DNA of 64,000 nt from JACVRW01 sp963825345 (GTDB taxonomy: Bacteria > Actinomycetota > Thermoleophilia > Solirubrobacterales > Thermoleophilaceae), in contig CAWGSQ010000012.1 of the NCBI GenBank assembly GCA_963825345.1, positions 372,001 to 436,000 of the forward strand. The letters run 5' to 3'. This document shows positions 44,886-54,263 of this stretch, in pieces; the first letter of the stretch is position 1, and each line of letters begins with the position of its first letter. The notes below the pieces were generated by a model, which was not told the origin of the DNA, did no database searches, and saw only the letters and a list, made by a program, of their open reading frames with translations. A program made the position numbers and the translations under genes.

Positions 44886-45733
44886 GCCGGCTCCCACAGC
44901 TCGGAGTTGAGCACGGGCACGCGCCGCGCACGCCATTCGCTCGCGAGACGCCAGACCTCCGCCCCGGCGCGGGGACCGGGCAGGTCGCACACGGCCTCGA
45001 GCTCCGCGGTGGCCATGCTCCCGAACCGCTGCAGCGCTGCCGCCACGTCGGGATCTGGGCCGTCGAGGGGAGTCGAGCCGGCGGCCATCGCCGCCGCCCG
45101 CCACTCTTCGTAGGAGTGATCCCCGCCAACCCAGTGCTCCTCGGCGCCGTCCACGGCCGAAACCAGCCGCAGCGCCGGGAACGCCAGCCGCTCGACGTTC
45201 GAGCCGTGACTGCCCTCGGCGGCCAGGCCGGCCACGCGGGCGGCGTCCGGAATGGTGCGCGTCTCCTCCAGGTCGGCAGCGAAGGCCTCGAGGATGGCGT
45301 TCGACTCGAGGTCGATCCGGAATCGCTGCGAGTCGAGACCGGCGCGGCGCGCCTCGGCCACGAGCGCCTCGGGTCCGTCGAGCTTGCGCCCGTGACACAT
45401 GAAGCCCTCGCGCAGGACGCGCAGGTAGCGCGCCGCCACGTCCGGCCCCTGCTCGGCAGCCGCCCTGAACGCGATGCAGGCCGGATAGGTGGAGCGAACG
45501 CCGTCCCCGTGCCAAACGCGCGGGTCGAACGGCATCCCGGACTCCGCAGCCGCATCGAGCCATGTGATGACGAGCGCGGAGAGGTCCTCCTCGAACTCGC
45601 GGGCGAGACCGCCCATCACGTAGGTGATCTCGAGCCCTTCGCCGAACTCCACCATGAGCCGTCGCAGGCGCGGCTCCGCCGCCCAGGAGGCGGAACAGGC
45701 AGGATCTGTGTAGTAGCGAAGGCGTACAGCCAC
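44882..45733 (-). CDS. DsbA/FrnE-like thioredoxin-fold protein without the CxxC pair
   Basis: 283 aa from GTG at 45733. It begins RLRYYTDPACSASWAAEPRL, the place where DsbA-family and SpxH/YjbH-like proteins carry CxxC or CxWC; here the site is Cys13-Ser-Ala-Ser16. A helical insert follows (IAFRAAAEQGPDVAARYLRVL), and FPALRLVS with GGDHSYEEW matches the thioredoxin cis-Pro end. It may be a ClpXP adaptor-like or a one-Cys oxidoreductase. The stop codon shares CTAG with the convergent GH43 gene. Confidence 0.8.
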   Translation of the reverse strand: MAVRLRYYTDPACSASWAAEPRLRRLMVEFGEGLEITYVMGGLAREFEEDLSALVITWLDAAAESGMPFDPRVWHGDGVRSTYPACIAFRAAAEQGPDVAARYLRVLREGFMCHGRKLDGPEALVAEARRAGLDSQRFRIDLESNAILEAFAADLEETRTIPDAARVAGLAAEGSHGSNVERLAFPALRLVSAVDGAEEHWVGGDHSYEEWRAAAMAAGSTPLDGPDPDVAAALQRFGSMATAELEAVCDLPGPRAGAEVWRLASEWRARRVPVLNSELWEPA

Positions 45734-45743
45734 CGGAGAGCGG

Positions 45744-45749
45744 AAAATA
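45744..45749 (-). promoter_or_regulatory. TANNNT -10 (TATTTT) for the DsbA-like gene
   Basis: Ends 10 nt before GTG 45733. It lies in the 17-bp gap before a divergent kinase gene. Confidence 0.45.
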
Positions 45750-45750
45750 G

Positions 45751-47235
45751 ATGACGGTGATCGGCACGCTGATCAGTGAGCGCTACCGGCTCGAGGAAAA
45801 GATCGGGTCCGGAGGGATGTCGAGCGTCTACCGGGCGTTCGATCCCACGCTCGAGCGCTGGGTCGCGATCAAGCTGATGCACCGCGACATCTCGAACGAC
45901 CCCGACCAGCTCGAGCGCTTCCGGCGCGAGGCGCGGGCGGTCGCGCAGCTCAACCACCCGCACGTGGTGACCGTGATCGACGCGGGCGAGGACGACGGCA
46001 ATCCGTACATCGTCTTCGAGTACGTGGAGGGCGAGACGCTGAAGGAGCGCATCCGCCGTCTCGGGCGCCTCCCCGTGGCCGAGGCCGTGGCCTACGCGAT
46101 CGAGATCGGCCGTGCACTCGAATGCGCCCACGAGAACAAGCTCGTCCACCGCGACGTGAAGCCGCAGAACGTCCTGATCGACCGCGACGGCCGCGCCAAG
46201 GTCACCGACTTCGGCATCGCCCGCTCGCTCGAGGCGCAGGGCCTCACCGCCACCGGGCGCGTGCTCGGCACGACGGACTACGTGTCGCCAGAGCAGGCGC
46301 TCGGCCGCGAGGTCACCGGCCAGTCCGACATCTACTCGCTCGGGATCGTGCTCTACGAGATGCTCACCGGCGAGACGCCGTTCCAGGCGGACACCCAGGT
46401 GGCGGTGGCGATGAAGCACGTGCGCGATCCGCTCCCGGATGCCCAGCGCCGCCGTCCGGAGATCTCCTCGGCGCTGGCCGCCGTGGTGGAGCGCTCGACC
46501 GCGAAGGAGACGCAGAACCGCTACGCCACGGTGAACGAGATGGTGCATGACCTCGAGGAGGTGCTGGCGATCGAGGCGGCGCGCAGCGGGCAGACCACCG
46601 GTGAGGCCACCACAGTGCTCCAGTCGCTGTCCGGCGACACGGCGGACTTCGCGCCGATCCGGCTGCGGCGGCCGAAGCGGGCGCTCGCGCTGACGATCTT
46701 CGTGCTGGCCCTGCTGGCGGTCACGGCGATCTTCCTCGCGCAGCGGACCGAGAAGGGCACGGGCGGCACGGTCGTGAAGAAGCCCGCCGAGCTCAGCGAG
46801 GTACGGCTTGCGGGCGATGCCGCGCACGACTACGACCCGGCCGGGGACGGGCACGAGTCGGAGGACGCCACGCGCTACGCGATCGACGGCGTCCGCGGAA
46901 GCAACTGGAACACCGAGCGCTACGAGGGCGGCTTCGCGGGCAACAACAACAAGCCCGGCGTGGGCATCTACGTGGATGCCGGCAACCAGATCGCGGCACG
47001 CGGGCTCGCCCTCACCACCGGCACGCCGGACTTCAAGGCCCGGGTCTACGCCTCGGAGACGGTGCCGGCGTCGATCAACGGTTGGGTCGAGGTGAGTCCC
47101 GTCGAGAACGTCAAGGAGGACCACACCTTCCGCTTGAAGACCAAGGGGCGCAAGTTCCGCAACTACCTGCTCTGGATCACGGAGCTGCCCGAGCAGAACA
47201 GGGCCGAGATCCTGGAGCTGAGCCTGCTCAAGTAG
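45751..47235 (+). CDS. Receptor-type Ser/Thr protein kinase with discoidin-like sensor domain
   Basis: 494 aa from ATG at 45751. The kinase domain spans about residues 12-265: KIGSGGMSSVYRAF, VAIKLMHRD, LVHRDVKPQNVLI, VTDFGIARS and YVSPEQALG. After a juxtamembrane stretch comes one membrane segment (ALALTIFVLALLAVTAIFLA, near 312-331). The outer domain (about 345-494) has DGHESEDATRYAIDGVRGSNW, VGIYVDAGNQIAARGLALTTG and a jelly-roll-like pattern of F5/8C type, so it may bind a glycan. No PASTA repeats. It faces ddl and the pknB operon (convergent). Confidence 0.91.
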   Translation: MTVIGTLISERYRLEEKIGSGGMSSVYRAFDPTLERWVAIKLMHRDISNDPDQLERFRREARAVAQLNHPHVVTVIDAGEDDGNPYIVFEYVEGETLKERIRRLGRLPVAEAVAYAIEIGRALECAHENKLVHRDVKPQNVLIDRDGRAKVTDFGIARSLEAQGLTATGRVLGTTDYVSPEQALGREVTGQSDIYSLGIVLYEMLTGETPFQADTQVAVAMKHVRDPLPDAQRRRPEISSALAAVVERSTAKETQNRYATVNEMVHDLEEVLAIEAARSGQTTGEATTVLQSLSGDTADFAPIRLRRPKRALALTIFVLALLAVTAIFLAQRTEKGTGGTVVKKPAELSEVRLAGDAAHDYDPAGDGHESEDATRYAIDGVRGSNWNTERYEGGFAGNNNKPGVGIYVDAGNQIAARGLALTTGTPDFKARVYASETVPASINGWVEVSPVENVKEDHTFRLKTKGRKFRNYLLWITELPEQNRAEILELSLLK

Positions 47236-47246
47236 GACGCCCCCGG

Positions 47247-48200
47247 CTAGTGCCGGTAGCGGCGGTCCTCCTCGTAGCGCTCCAGCGCGATCGCGAGCAG
47301 CCGCTCGAGCAGCTCGACGTACGGGATCCCGCTCGCGTCGAAGAGCTTCGCGTACACGCTGGTGGACGTGAAGCCGGGAATCGTGTTCAGCTCGTTCACG
47401 AGCACCCTGTCGCCCTCCACAAAGAAGTCGACCCTGGCCATCCCCGAGCAGTCGATGATCTTGAACACCTCGACGGCGAGCCGGCGGACCTCCTCCAGCA
47501 CCGCGTCCGGCACGCGAGCCGGCACCACCAGGTCCATGCCGCCCGGCTCGTACTTCGCCTCGTAGTCGTACCAGTCGCTGTCCGTGAGGACGATCTCGCC
47601 GGGCTGCGAGGCGATCGGGTCGCGGTGGCCGAGCACCGAGCACTCCACCTCGAGGCCGTCCGAGAAGCGCTCCACCAGCACGAGCGGGTCGTGCTTGAAC
47701 GCGGCCGCCAGCGCGCCGTCCAGATCTGACTCGGACCAGGCCTTGCCGATCCCCACCGACGAGCCCAGGCGCGCGGGCTTCACGAACACCGGCGGCTGGA
47801 GCGTGACCTTGCCGCCTTCGCGGATCGCCACGTGGTCCACCTGCGGGATGCCGTGCGCAGTCATCAGCTCCTTGAAGACCGCCTTGTCCATCGCCACCGC
47901 GGAGGCCATCACGCCCGCGCCCACGTAGGGGACGTCGAGCAGTTCGAGGAGGCCCTGCACGGTGCCGTCCTCGCCGAAGGGGCCGTGGAGCACGGGGAAC
48001 GCCACGTCGGCGCCGAGCAGCCCGCCGGAGGGCTCGAGCGCAACCGCCTCGCCGTCGTGGGTCCAGTGGCCCTCGCGGTCGATGCGGACGTCGAGCGGCT
48101 CGTGCCCGCCCTCGGCGAGGCCCTCGCGCACGGACTCCGCAGAGGAGAGGGAGATGTCGTGCTCGCTCGAGCGGCCGCCGGCCAGGACCGCGACCCTCAC
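47247..48200 (-). CDS. ddl: D-alanine--D-alanine ligase
   Basis: 317 aa from GTG at 48200, overlapping the pknB stop by 4 nt (GTGA). The ATP-grasp motifs are VAVLAGGRSSEHDISLSSA, FPVLHGPFGEDGTVQGLLE, FVKPARLGSSVGIGKA, CSGMARVDFFVEG and VNELNTIPGFTSTSVYAKLF. It makes D-Ala-D-Ala for the peptidoglycan stem peptide in the cytoplasm. It is the last gene of the fhaA-to-pknB operon, so precursor synthesis is co-expressed with the wall elongation machinery and its kinase. Confidence 0.95.
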   Translation of the reverse strand: MRVAVLAGGRSSEHDISLSSAESVREGLAEGGHEPLDVRIDREGHWTHDGEAVALEPSGGLLGADVAFPVLHGPFGEDGTVQGLLELLDVPYVGAGVMASAVAMDKAVFKELMTAHGIPQVDHVAIREGGKVTLQPPVFVKPARLGSSVGIGKAWSESDLDGALAAAFKHDPLVLVERFSDGLEVECSVLGHRDPIASQPGEIVLTDSDWYDYEAKYEPGGMDLVVPARVPDAVLEEVRRLAVEVFKIIDCSGMARVDFFVEGDRVLVNELNTIPGFTSTSVYAKLFDASGIPYVELLERLLAIALERYEEDRRYRH

Positions 48201-50104
48201 GGAAGCTCCGGTTCCGTGGGTGGAGGCTCCTGGGGCGGCTCCTCGAGCACACCGATCACGATCACGACCTCGCGGCCCTTGTCCACCTGCGTGCCCGACC
48301 CCGGCCGCTGCTCCACGACCACACCGTCCTGGGTCGGGTCGGTGACGGTGCGCTCCTGGGTGACCGGCTCGAGGCCGGCCGACCTGAGCCGGGAGTTCGC
48401 GCTGCGTTCGCTCAGCCCGATCACGTCCGGCACGTCCACCTGCGGGCGTCCCGTCGAGACCGTGATCGTGACGGTCTCGCCCTTTGCGAGCTCGGTACCG
48501 CCGGCCGGGTCCTGGGAGATCACGTCGTCCTCGGGCTCGTCGGACTCCTGCTCCACGACAGACACGCCGAGACCCTCGTCGCGCAGCCGGGCCTCCGCCG
48601 AGTCGCGCGAGAGGCCGGTCACGTCCGGCACCGTGACCTGCTCCGGCCCTGAACTCACGAACAGGCGCACACGGGTGCCCCTCGTGACCTTGGTGGCCTC
48701 GCGCGGCAGGGTGCGGATCGCCAGGTCCTCCTTCACCTTGGCCGAGGGCTCGCGGTCGATCGTGACCTCGAGGCCCTTGTCCTCGAGCTCCTCGATCGCC
48801 TGCCGCTGAGGCAGGCCCGCGACCGCGGGCACAAGCACCTCGCCGGGTCCGCGCGACACCTCGAGCGTCACGGTCGAGCCCTCGTCGGCCTGCTCGCCGG
48901 GATTCGGATCCTGGTCGACCACCTGGTCGAAGGGCTGGGCGCTGCGCACGCGCTCGGTGTTCACCTCGAAGCCGTCGCGCTCCAATACGGCACGTGCGGC
49001 CACGAGCTGCTTGCCCGTGACGCGCGGCACGTCCTTCTTCTCCGCGCTGAGCGTGCCGCTCAGGATCACGTACAGGAGCGCCGCGACGAGGGCCAGCGTC
49101 AGAAGGCCTATCACGTACCACGGCCAGCGCCGCTCCCTGCGCTCCCTGGGCGGGGCCGCAACCGGTGCGAGGAATGGCTCCGAGGCATCCGCGACCTGCG
49201 TGGCCGCGGTGGCGTCGCCGACGGGCATCGGGATCGGCGCGAACGCGGCGGTGTCCTGGCCGTTGTTGCCGGACTCGATCTGAGCGCGGGCGGCCTCGAG
49301 CGCAACCGCGAGGTCCTCCGCGGACTGCCAGCGCTGCGCCGGGTCCTTCGCGAGCGCCGCCATCACAACCGCCTCGAGCGCGGGGTGAACGTCCGGGCGC
49401 CACTGCGAGATCGGCGGCGGCTGCTCCGACAGGTGCTTGAGCGCCACGGCCACGGCACTGTCGCCCTCGAACGGCAACCGGCCCGCAAGCATCTCGTACA
49501 GCATCACGCCGATCGAGTAGATGTCGGACGCGGCCGTGACGGCGTGGCCCTGCGCCTGCTCCGGCGACAGGTACTGCGCGGTGCCCATGATCGAGCCCGT
49601 CTCCGTCATCTCCGACGCGCCAGCGCGCGCGATCCCGAAGTCGGTGACCTTGGCGTGGCCGAGGTCGTCGACGATCACGTTGTGCGGCTTGAAGTCCCGG
49701 TGGATCACGCCGTGACGATGAGCGAACCCCGCCGCCTCGAGGATCTGCGTGCCGATGTCGATCACGCGCTCCTGGGGCAGGGGCGCCTCCGCGGTCACGA
49801 TGTCCTTGAGCGTGCGGCCCGTGAGGTACTCCATCGCGATGTAGTAGGTGCCCTCGTGCTCGCCGCGGTCGAAGACACCCACCACGTTCGGATGGTTGAG
49901 GCCGGCGGCCGACTTCGCCTCGCGGCGGAAGCGCTCCACGAACTCCTGGTCCTGCGCGAAGCGCCGGTGCAGGACCTTGATCGCGACCTGGCGGCCGAGG
50001 TGGCTGTCCTCCGCGCAGTACACGTCCGCCATGCCGCCGGAGCCGATGCGACGCAGAATCCGATAGCGGCCGTCGACGAGCGTGTTGCCCGCCACCTCCG
50101 TCAT
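48197..50104 (-). CDS. pknB: PASTA-domain Ser/Thr protein kinase PknB
   Basis: 635 aa from ATG at 50104. Kinase domain about 13-275: RIGSGGMADVYCAED, VAIKVLHRR, VIHRDFKPHNVIV, VTDFGIARAG and YLSPEQAQG. One membrane segment lies around 325-347 (WYVIGLLTLALVAALLYVIL). Four extracellular PASTA domains follow; the second to fourth begin VPAVAGLPQRQAIEEL, VPDVTGLSRDSAEARL and VPDVIGLSERSANSRL, and the first begins PRVTGKQLVAARAVL. It senses muropeptides or lipid II and phosphorylates division and FHA proteins. It overlaps pbpA and ddl by 4 nt each. Confidence 0.96.
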   Translation of the reverse strand: MTEVAGNTLVDGRYRILRRIGSGGMADVYCAEDSHLGRQVAIKVLHRRFAQDQEFVERFRREAKSAAGLNHPNVVGVFDRGEHEGTYYIAMEYLTGRTLKDIVTAEAPLPQERVIDIGTQILEAAGFAHRHGVIHRDFKPHNVIVDDLGHAKVTDFGIARAGASEMTETGSIMGTAQYLSPEQAQGHAVTAASDIYSIGVMLYEMLAGRLPFEGDSAVAVALKHLSEQPPPISQWRPDVHPALEAVVMAALAKDPAQRWQSAEDLAVALEAARAQIESGNNGQDTAAFAPIPMPVGDATAATQVADASEPFLAPVAAPPRERRERRWPWYVIGLLTLALVAALLYVILSGTLSAEKKDVPRVTGKQLVAARAVLERDGFEVNTERVRSAQPFDQVVDQDPNPGEQADEGSTVTLEVSRGPGEVLVPAVAGLPQRQAIEELEDKGLEVTIDREPSAKVKEDLAIRTLPREATKVTRGTRVRLFVSSGPEQVTVPDVTGLSRDSAEARLRDEGLGVSVVEQESDEPEDDVISQDPAGGTELAKGETVTITVSTGRPQVDVPDVIGLSERSANSRLRSAGLEPVTQERTVTDPTQDGVVVEQRPGSGTQVDKGREVVIVIGVLEEPPQEPPPTEPELP

Positions 50105-51552
50105 CCGGCGCCTCCGCCGAGCAGCGCCTCGAGCACCGACTTCGCGATCGGAGCCGCCACCGTGCCGCCCTGACCCGTGGTGCGCTCCACGGTCACGGCG
50201 ATCGCCATGCGCGGGTCGTCCACCGGCGCGAAGGCGATGAACCAGGGCTGCGTGAACTCGCGGTTGGCGCCCACCTCGGCGGTGCCCGTCTTGCCCGCCA
50301 CGCGGATGCCGGCGAGCGCGCCGGCCGTGCCGGTGCCCTCCTCGACCACTCGGGCCATCATTGCCGTGAGCTGCTCGGCGGTCTCGGGCTTCATCACCTC
50401 GGCCTGGAGGTCGGGCTCGATCTTCTCCTTCACGCGCCCATCCTTCTGGACGATCCGGTCCACTAGGCGCGGCTTCATCAGGCGGCCCTTGTTTGCCACC
50501 GCCGCGGCCACTAGCGCCATCTGCATCGGTGTCGTGTCGAGCGCGCCCTCTGAGCCGCCCTGCCCGATCGCCACGCGCCCCACGTCGAAGCCCTCCTCCA
50601 CATAATCCACGCCGTTCCGCCGGACCCCGCTCGGGATCATCTGGAAGCCGGGATAGTCGAGCTGCGGGTCCTCGAAGAAGCCGAATCGCTTCATGTACTC
50701 CACGAGCGTGCCGGCGCCCACGCGCTCGCCCACCTGGGCGAAGACGGTGTTCACCGAGTTGGTGAGGGCGTCGGTGAACGAGATCGGGCCGAAGTCCTCT
50801 CCGCCCGAGTTCTCGAGCGGGGCGCCGCTGATCGTCCTCGGCGAGGAGCCGTCGATCACCGTGTCCGGCGTGACCTTGCCGGTGTCGAGCGCCGCGGTGG
50901 CTGTGACCACCTTGAAGGTGGAGCCTGGCTGGTAGAGCTCCTGCGTCGTGCGGTTCAGGAACGACTTGTTGGGGTCATTGTTGATGCGGCCGAACTGAGA
51001 TGGGATCAGGTTCGGGTCGTACTCCGGGATCGAGACCATCACGCGCACCTTGCCGGTCTGCGGCTCGAGCGCCACCACGGCGCCCTTCTGCCCTGCGAGG
51101 CCCGCCACGGCCGCCTGGGTGCCCGCGGGGTCGAGGTTCGTGACCACGTCGTTGCCCTCGCGGTCATTGCTCTCGAGGCCCGACAGGATCGAGGCGAACT
51201 CGTCCTCCTCGCCGGTCAGCTCGTCGTTCCGGTACAGCTCGATCCCGCGGCGGCCGTTCGTTATGTACGAGAAGCCGACGGGGTGGCCGAAGGTGCCGCC
51301 CTGCGGGTAGGTGCGCGTGTAGATGCGGTTCTCGCCGCGGCCCTCGCCGCGGCTGCGCGCGAGCACGGTCTTGTTGTCGGACGCGAGGATCAGCCCGCGC
51401 GGGATCTTCTGCTCCTCGATCAGCGGGCGCCTGTTGTCGGGGTTGTCCGCCAGCGACTGCGCCTCGAACACCGTCCAGCGCGAGGTGAAGATCACGAGCA
51501 CGGCGAACAGCACTGTGAAGAGCCCGAACAGCTGGACGATCTGGCGGTTCAC
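50101..51552 (-). CDS. pbpA: Class B penicillin-binding protein (PbpA-type transpeptidase)
   Basis: 483 aa from GTG at 51552, overlapping the rodA stop by 4 nt. N-terminal signal-anchor at about residues 5-22. The pedestal region includes IPRGLILASDN and GIELYRNDELTG. The transpeptidase domain holds the three penicillin-binding motifs: Ser211-x-x-Lys214 (QPGSTFK), Ser266-Val-Asn268, and Lys421-Thr-Gly (AGKTGTAE). It cross-links peptidoglycan in the wall space together with the RodA glycosyltransferase encoded just upstream, as in the mycobacterial cluster. Confidence 0.95.
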   Translation of the reverse strand: MNRQIVQLFGLFTVLFAVLVIFTSRWTVFEAQSLADNPDNRRPLIEEQKIPRGLILASDNKTVLARSRGEGRGENRIYTRTYPQGGTFGHPVGFSYITNGRRGIELYRNDELTGEEDEFASILSGLESNDREGNDVVTNLDPAGTQAAVAGLAGQKGAVVALEPQTGKVRVMVSIPEYDPNLIPSQFGRINNDPNKSFLNRTTQELYQPGSTFKVVTATAALDTGKVTPDTVIDGSSPRTISGAPLENSGGEDFGPISFTDALTNSVNTVFAQVGERVGAGTLVEYMKRFGFFEDPQLDYPGFQMIPSGVRRNGVDYVEEGFDVGRVAIGQGGSEGALDTTPMQMALVAAAVANKGRLMKPRLVDRIVQKDGRVKEKIEPDLQAEVMKPETAEQLTAMMARVVEEGTGTAGALAGIRVAGKTGTAEVGANREFTQPWFIAFAPVDDPRMAIAVTVERTTGQGGTVAAPIAKSVLEALLGGGAG

Positions 51553-52991
51553 ACGAGCCCTCCGCGCCGCCGCGCCTCGGAGCGCGCGTGGTCCGACACG
51601 ATCAGGAGCAGCGCCAGCAGCACCATGTTCGCGACGATCGAGCTGCCGCCATACGACACGAACGGAAGCGTCACGCCGGTGAGCGGGATCACGCGCGTGA
51701 CACCGCCTACGATCACGAATACCTGGATCGCCAGCACCGCCGTCAGCCCGGTGGCGAGCAGCTTCGAAAAGCCGTCGGCGGCCGAGAGCGCCGTGCGCAG
51801 GCCGCGGTAGACGAACAGCAGGTACGCGCCGATCAGGCCGGCCGCCCCGAACAGGCCCGCCTCGTTCACGAGCACGGCGTAGATCAGGTCGGTGTGAGCC
51901 GCGGGCAGGATCGACGCGCCGCCTGGTAAGTCGAGCAGCGCCTGGCCGAAGCCCTGCCCGAACAGGCCTCCGTCGGCCTGCGCGAACAGAGACTGGGCGA
52001 GCTGGTAGCCCTCCTTGTTGACCACGCCCTGCTTGAACGGGTCGAGCCAGGTGTCCACGCGCTCCTGCACGTGGGCGATGTTCTGCGAGAGGAAGAAGGC
52101 GCCGCCGAAGAACATCGTCGACCCCACTCCGATCAGGGACAGACGGCCGGTGGCCACGTACAGCAGCGCGAGAAAGCCGCCGAAGAACATGACCGAGCTG
52201 CCGAGGTCCCGGATCAGGATCAGCATCAGCATCGCGAGGCCCCACACGAGCAGCAGCGGCCCGAAGTGCTTCGGCGAGGGCCTGTCGCGCAGCACGGCCG
52301 CGAACGAGAGCATGAACACCGCCAGGAGCACCGACCCCGCGGGGCCGAGGTCGAAGACGGCGATCGCCAGCAGGGTGAGGACCACGGGGATCCCCCAGAG
52401 CAGAATCTGGCGCTGGTAGGGCAGCGGCCTCAACCGCGGGCGCACAAGGATGTCGCCCGTCTCGCGCAGGTAGCTCGCGAGGAAGATGATGATCCCGAGC
52501 TTCGCGAACTCGGCGGGCTGGAACTGAATCGAGCCGACCTTGATGGCCAGGTACGCCCCGTTCACCTGCGCCCCGATGCCGGGCAGGCGTGGAATGAGGA
52601 GCAGCCCGATGCTCCCCGCCGCGATCAGGTAGCGGTAGCGCTCGAGCACGTGGTGGTCCTCGACCAGGACGATTGTGATGCAGAAGAACGCGAGGCCCAC
52701 CACGAACCACTGCGCCTGCTCGCGCGCCAGCTCGGCGTCGATCCGGTAGATCAGCACCAGTCCGATCCCGGCGAGCGCGGCTGCGAGCGGGAACATGTAC
52801 GGGTCGGCGTCCGGCAGCCGGGCCCGGATGAAGAGGTGCGCCAGCACGCACAGGCCGAGAAAGAACGCGCCGTAGGTGAGGGTCGCGTCGGACACGTTCT
52901 CGGTGCGCGTGGCGATCACCGCTGCGAAGCCGGCCGCCACCAGCAGGGAGACGGGTATCAGGCCGAAGAGCTCGCGCGTGCGCGCCGACAT
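51549..52991 (-). CDS. rodA: FtsW/RodA/SpoVE-family peptidoglycan glycosyltransferase
   Basis: 480 aa from ATG at 52991, which overlaps the pstP stop by one base (TGATG). It is polytopic with about twelve hydrophobic segments. Family motifs: SIQFQPAEFAKLGIIIFLASYL, ILIRDLGSSVMFFGG, SLFAQADGGLFGQGFGQ, TDLIYAVLVNEAGLFGAAG and VTLPFVSYGGSSIVANM. It polymerises lipid II and is paired with the PBP of the next gene. The extra N-terminal segments make it longer than E. coli RodA and similar to the actinobacterial type. Confidence 0.95.
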   Translation of the reverse strand: MSARTRELFGLIPVSLLVAAGFAAVIATRTENVSDATLTYGAFFLGLCVLAHLFIRARLPDADPYMFPLAAALAGIGLVLIYRIDAELAREQAQWFVVGLAFFCITIVLVEDHHVLERYRYLIAAGSIGLLLIPRLPGIGAQVNGAYLAIKVGSIQFQPAEFAKLGIIIFLASYLRETGDILVRPRLRPLPYQRQILLWGIPVVLTLLAIAVFDLGPAGSVLLAVFMLSFAAVLRDRPSPKHFGPLLLVWGLAMLMLILIRDLGSSVMFFGGFLALLYVATGRLSLIGVGSTMFFGGAFFLSQNIAHVQERVDTWLDPFKQGVVNKEGYQLAQSLFAQADGGLFGQGFGQALLDLPGGASILPAAHTDLIYAVLVNEAGLFGAAGLIGAYLLFVYRGLRTALSAADGFSKLLATGLTAVLAIQVFVIVGGVTRVIPLTGVTLPFVSYGGSSIVANMVLLALLLIVSDHARSEARRRGGLV

Positions 52992-54253
52992 CAGTTGCCC
53001 GCTCCGGCATCGAGCCGGCCGCGCTCGAGCGCGCGCACGAGGTCGACCGCGTCGTCGCGGCTGCGCCACTCGTGGTCGAGCACCCGCTTGCGCCGCGCGG
53101 CGGGGATCGCGCGCGCGGGCATGCCGCTCGCGTACTCCTCCTCGTACAGGTTGATTCCGAGCGGCAGCTCGTACGGCACGCCCTTGTAGACCGTGACGAG
53201 ACCGGCGTCGTTCGTCCCGATGAAATAAACCTGACGGCTGAGTAGGTAGAAGCCGCCGATCACCGCGGCCACGAGCAGCAGCGCCACAGCCGCCCCGGCC
53301 AGACGGCGGCCGCGTCGGTGGCGGCGGGGCGTGGGGACATGCGCCGGAGCCGGCTCCGCCCCGCGGGGTGCCGCCGGGCGCACGACCGTTGCGTCCGCGG
53401 GTGCGTCGCCGAGCGCGGTGAGCGGCTCGTCCTCCCTCGGCGCCGCCGCGGCGACGTCCGCGGCGCTGATCCCGCCCACGATCGTGTCCTCGTCGGCCGG
53501 CGCGGGCGTGGCGGGAGTTTCGACCTCCACCGCCTCGCCCTCACCGAGGCGGAACAGGATCACGGTGATGTTGTCCTTGCCGCCGCTCTGGTTCGCCGCG
53601 CGCACGAGCTCGTCCGCGGCCTCCTCGAGCGAGCCGGCCGAGCGCAGGATCGACCCCACCTCGCCGTCCGAGATCATCGACGTGAGCCCGTCCGAGCAGA
53701 TCAGGAAGAGGTCACCCTCGCGACCCGCGAGCGTGTAGGTGTCCACCTCCACGTCGGGCTCCGGCCCCAGCGCCCGCGTGATGATCGACCGCTGCGGATG
53801 GTGCTCCGCCGCCTCCGGCGTGATCTGGCCGCTGCGCTCCAGCTCCGCGACCAGCGAGTGGTCGCGCGTGAGCTGCTCGAGCTCGCCGCCGCGCAGGCGG
53901 TAGGCGCGACTGTCGCCCACGTGCGCGAGGCTCACCTCGTCGCCGTGCACCTTGGCCAGCGTGAGCGTCGTGCCCATGCCGCGGCGCGACTCGTCGGCCA
54001 CCGCTAGGTCGTAGATGCGCCGGTTGGCCTGGCGCACGATGCTCGCGAGCTGCGCCTCCACCGGCTCGCCCGACTCGGTCGCGCCCTCCACTGCCTCGGC
54101 GGCCACGGCCGAAGCCACCTCACCCGCCTTCGCCCCGCCCATCCCGTCCGCCACCGCGAACAGAGGCGGATCGACGACGAGCGAGTCCTCGTTTGCGCTG
54201 CGCTGGCGGCCGACGTCCGTGCGGCCGGCCTGCTCGATGATTCGGAGGGCCAC
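52991..54253 (-). CDS. pstP: PP2C-type Ser/Thr phosphatase PstP
   Basis: 420 aa from GTG at 54253, with GAGGAG upstream. Catalytic domain about 1-240: GRQRSANEDSLV, FAVADGMGGAKAGE, LAHVGDSRAYRLRGGEL, FLICSDGLTSMISD and GGKDNITVILF contain the metal-binding Asp residues. A Pro/Ala linker leads to one membrane segment (AGAAVALLLVAAVIGGFYLL) and an outer tail of ~100 residues (YKGVPYELPLGINLYEE). It reverses phosphorylation by PknB and the other kinases. Confidence 0.95.
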   Translation of the reverse strand: MALRIIEQAGRTDVGRQRSANEDSLVVDPPLFAVADGMGGAKAGEVASAVAAEAVEGATESGEPVEAQLASIVRQANRRIYDLAVADESRRGMGTTLTLAKVHGDEVSLAHVGDSRAYRLRGGELEQLTRDHSLVAELERSGQITPEAAEHHPQRSIITRALGPEPDVEVDTYTLAGREGDLFLICSDGLTSMISDGEVGSILRSAGSLEEAADELVRAANQSGGKDNITVILFRLGEGEAVEVETPATPAPADEDTIVGGISAADVAAAAPREDEPLTALGDAPADATVVRPAAPRGAEPAPAHVPTPRRHRRGRRLAGAAVALLLVAAVIGGFYLLSRQVYFIGTNDAGLVTVYKGVPYELPLGINLYEEEYASGMPARAIPAARRKRVLDHEWRSRDDAVDLVRALERGRLDAGAGN

Positions 54254-54263
54254 GGCTACCGAA

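Noticed and set aside
45616..48252. 878-codon open frame on the minus strand
   Set aside because: Runs antisense through the kinase gene and out of frame across ddl; both real genes have complete motifs.
48290..49030. Repeat array or CRISPR in the pknB 3' half
   Set aside because: The periodicity comes from four PASTA domains in the coding sequence, not from near-identical DNA repeats with spacers.
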